Of a DNA stretch of 36,623 nucleotides, positions 35,252 to 36,623 are shown in pieces. The position numbers and the translations under genes were made by a program. The stretch comes from Candidatus Liptonbacteria bacterium (lineage in GTDB: Bacteria > Patescibacteriota > Minisyncoccia > UBA6257 > 2-01-FULL-56-20), in the NCBI GenBank assembly GCA_016182105.1, contig JACOXZ010000015.1, positions 1 through 36,623 of the forward strand, written 5' to 3'. Under the pieces are notes generated by a model. The model had not been told where the DNA came from. It was given only the letters and a program-made list of their open reading frames with translations, and made no database searches. The stretch's first letter is position 1. The number at the start of each line of letters is the position of its first letter.

Positions 35252-35287
35252 AATGAAAACTTCGGTTTTATAAAGTACAAGTATGGA

Positions 35288-35420
35288 GACTTTTTGTTTT
35301 CGAGAAGCTATCGGAGGCGCTGAAAGCTTGGTGTCGCCTGCGGCGACTTTCAGCGCCGAGATGCAGGCGCGCGGATGCCGCTGGAGCAGACGCGACGCCG
35401 GTTCTCGAAAATAAAAAGTC
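35288..35420. repeat. 23S-5S spacer inverted repeat
   Basis: GACTTTTTGTTTTCGAGAA (35288-35306) vs TTCTCGAAAATAAAAAGTC (35402-35420), enclosing GGCGCTGAAAG/CTTTCAGCGCC hairpin. Confidence 0.75.
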
Positions 35421-35550
35421 GTAATAAGTCAGTATTGGGATGGTTGGCGACGGTTCATTAGTACTCCTTGGCTAAAGCCCTTGCGAGCCTTACACCTAGA
35501 GCCTATCAAGGTCGTAGTCTTCAACCGAACCTGCACCTTGTCTTGGGGTG

Positions 35551-35583
<33 letters not shown>

Positions 35584-35684
35584 CGTCCGAACATAGCTAC
35601 CCGGCGCTTCAGCAGGTGCCAAAGCCGGTAGACCAGAGGTCCGTTCAGCCCAGTCCTCTCGTACTAGGGCCAACTCCCCTCAAG

Positions 35685-35820
35685 TGCTTACGCTCGCATT
35701 CGCTCGCTTATGCGATGCCAATCTACGAATGCATGCGAATGCCGCAAATAATTTTCGCAGAATTCGCATGGAATTCGCATTTTTCGCATCGCGGTGAGCG
35801 AAACGAAGTTGAGCGATTAC
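35685..35820 (-). other. ~135-nt palindrome-rich insertion in 23S rRNA around helix 94
   Basis: Between GCAGGCGTA and CTTGAGGGGAGTTGGCCCTAGTACGAGAGG; repeated GCGAAT/ATTCGC words. Confidence 0.7.
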
Positions 35821-35853
35821 GCCTGCAGCAGATAGAGACCGACCTGTCTCACG

Positions 35854-36525
35854 CTTACTGTAATCTCCTATTACTAAGAGTGTCGGACTATACCACCATC
35901 CAGCTGTAGTTTTCTAAACTACGGCCGGAGATCGACGTGTAGTCTCTACGGGGTTAATGTATGTCGTTTTCGCTTCTTCGAATAATTCAATTCACGAAAA
36001 TGATCAATTAGTTTTGCCATCGCAGAAAAATCATCTTTGTTTTTAACTTCCGCTTTTGAGTCAAGAATTTTAATCATCAAAGATGCTTGTTCTCGTTTAA
36101 GGATTAGATATGGTTTTACCATCTGAAGAAAAGTGCGAATTGCGTCTTCTCTTCCGATGGTGTATTCGAGAATCCCATCCTTACGTTCACGTATATATCC
36201 AAGATCAATAAGCGAGCAAATTTTGTTAAATTTCTCTCGCTCTTTTTGAGACTGAAATAACACTATATACGGAGCGATCTGAAAACCGTAACGATACGAA
36301 TCGTTAGGTTTCATCCTCACGTAAATACTGCCATCTCCGTCTAAAAATCCTGCAATATATGCTTTCTGCGTTGACGAAAGACTTTTCATACACAACTTCC
36401 CTCGGTATTATCCTAACATATGACAGGTTGACATACAATAGGACTTCACCGATATGAGTCGATTTATTCGAGCAACCTTACGGTCGCAAGCCGCCGTGTT
36501 TGATGTCTCCTCGGTTCAGTTGTTG
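35854..36525 (-). mobile_element. Group I intron in 23S rRNA at approximately E. coli position 2593
   Basis: Exons ...GGGTTCAGACCGT | CAACAACTG ... AGTAAG | CGTGAGACAGG; 5' exon ends in T, intron ends in G; core-like GACTACACG...GGTATAGTCC. Confidence 0.85.
35946..36395 (-). CDS. Single-motif LAGLIDADG homing endonuclease, I-CreI-like
   Basis: YIAGFLDGDGSIYVRMKPNDSYRYGFQIAPYIVLFQ...LGYIRERKDGILEYTI...LKREQASLMIKIL resembles I-CreI. Confidence 0.92.
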   Translation of the reverse strand: MCMKSLSSTQKAYIAGFLDGDGSIYVRMKPNDSYRYGFQIAPYIVLFQSQKEREKFNKICSLIDLGYIRERKDGILEYTIGREDAIRTFLQMVKPYLILKREQASLMIKILDSKAEVKNKDDFSAMAKLIDHFRELNYSKKRKRHTLTP

Positions 36526-36623
36526 ACGGTCTGAACCCAGCTCACGTGCCCTTTTAATTGGCGAACAGCCAAACGCTTGGGAGCTTCTTCACCCCCGCGC
36601 TAGGGCGAGCCGACATCGAGGTG

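Overview
The window looks like a Patescibacteria/CPR (Parcubacteria-like) chromosomal segment. Nearly all genes are on the minus strand. Core genes recognised: tatD, metG, an M16 peptidase, a coiled-coil/lytic transglycosylase protein, bL25, lepA, a DUF4012-like protein, ftsQ, alr, serS, thrS, miaA, gatB, rplK, ssb, rpsF, rpoC, rpoB, mltG, ftsW/rodA, 5S rRNA and the 3' part of 23S rRNA. Accessory content sits between them. Main points for a second look: (1) a PaaX/Cas2-like gene bracketed by two near-identical palindromes, next to a TatD-like C-terminal remnant; (2) three paralogous cassettes, plus one gene of a different family, whose C-terminal codons vary in an NNC/NNT pattern that resembles diversity-generating retroelement targets, although no reverse transcriptase is in the window; (3) a family of TCCCGTTAGA...TCTAACGGGA terminal-inverted-repeat elements placed at start codons, and a separate 137-bp MITE-like element abutting the rpoC stop; (4) short repeat-derived in-frame insertions inside lepA, serS, thrS, alr and tatD; (5) an rpoB frameshift/deletion with the rpoB tail fused to rpoC; (6) a 23S rRNA group I intron at about L2593 with an I-CreI-like LAGLIDADG ORF, and a separate ~135-nt palindrome-rich insertion in 23S near helix 94. 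All family assignments are from reading the sequence; no searches were run.
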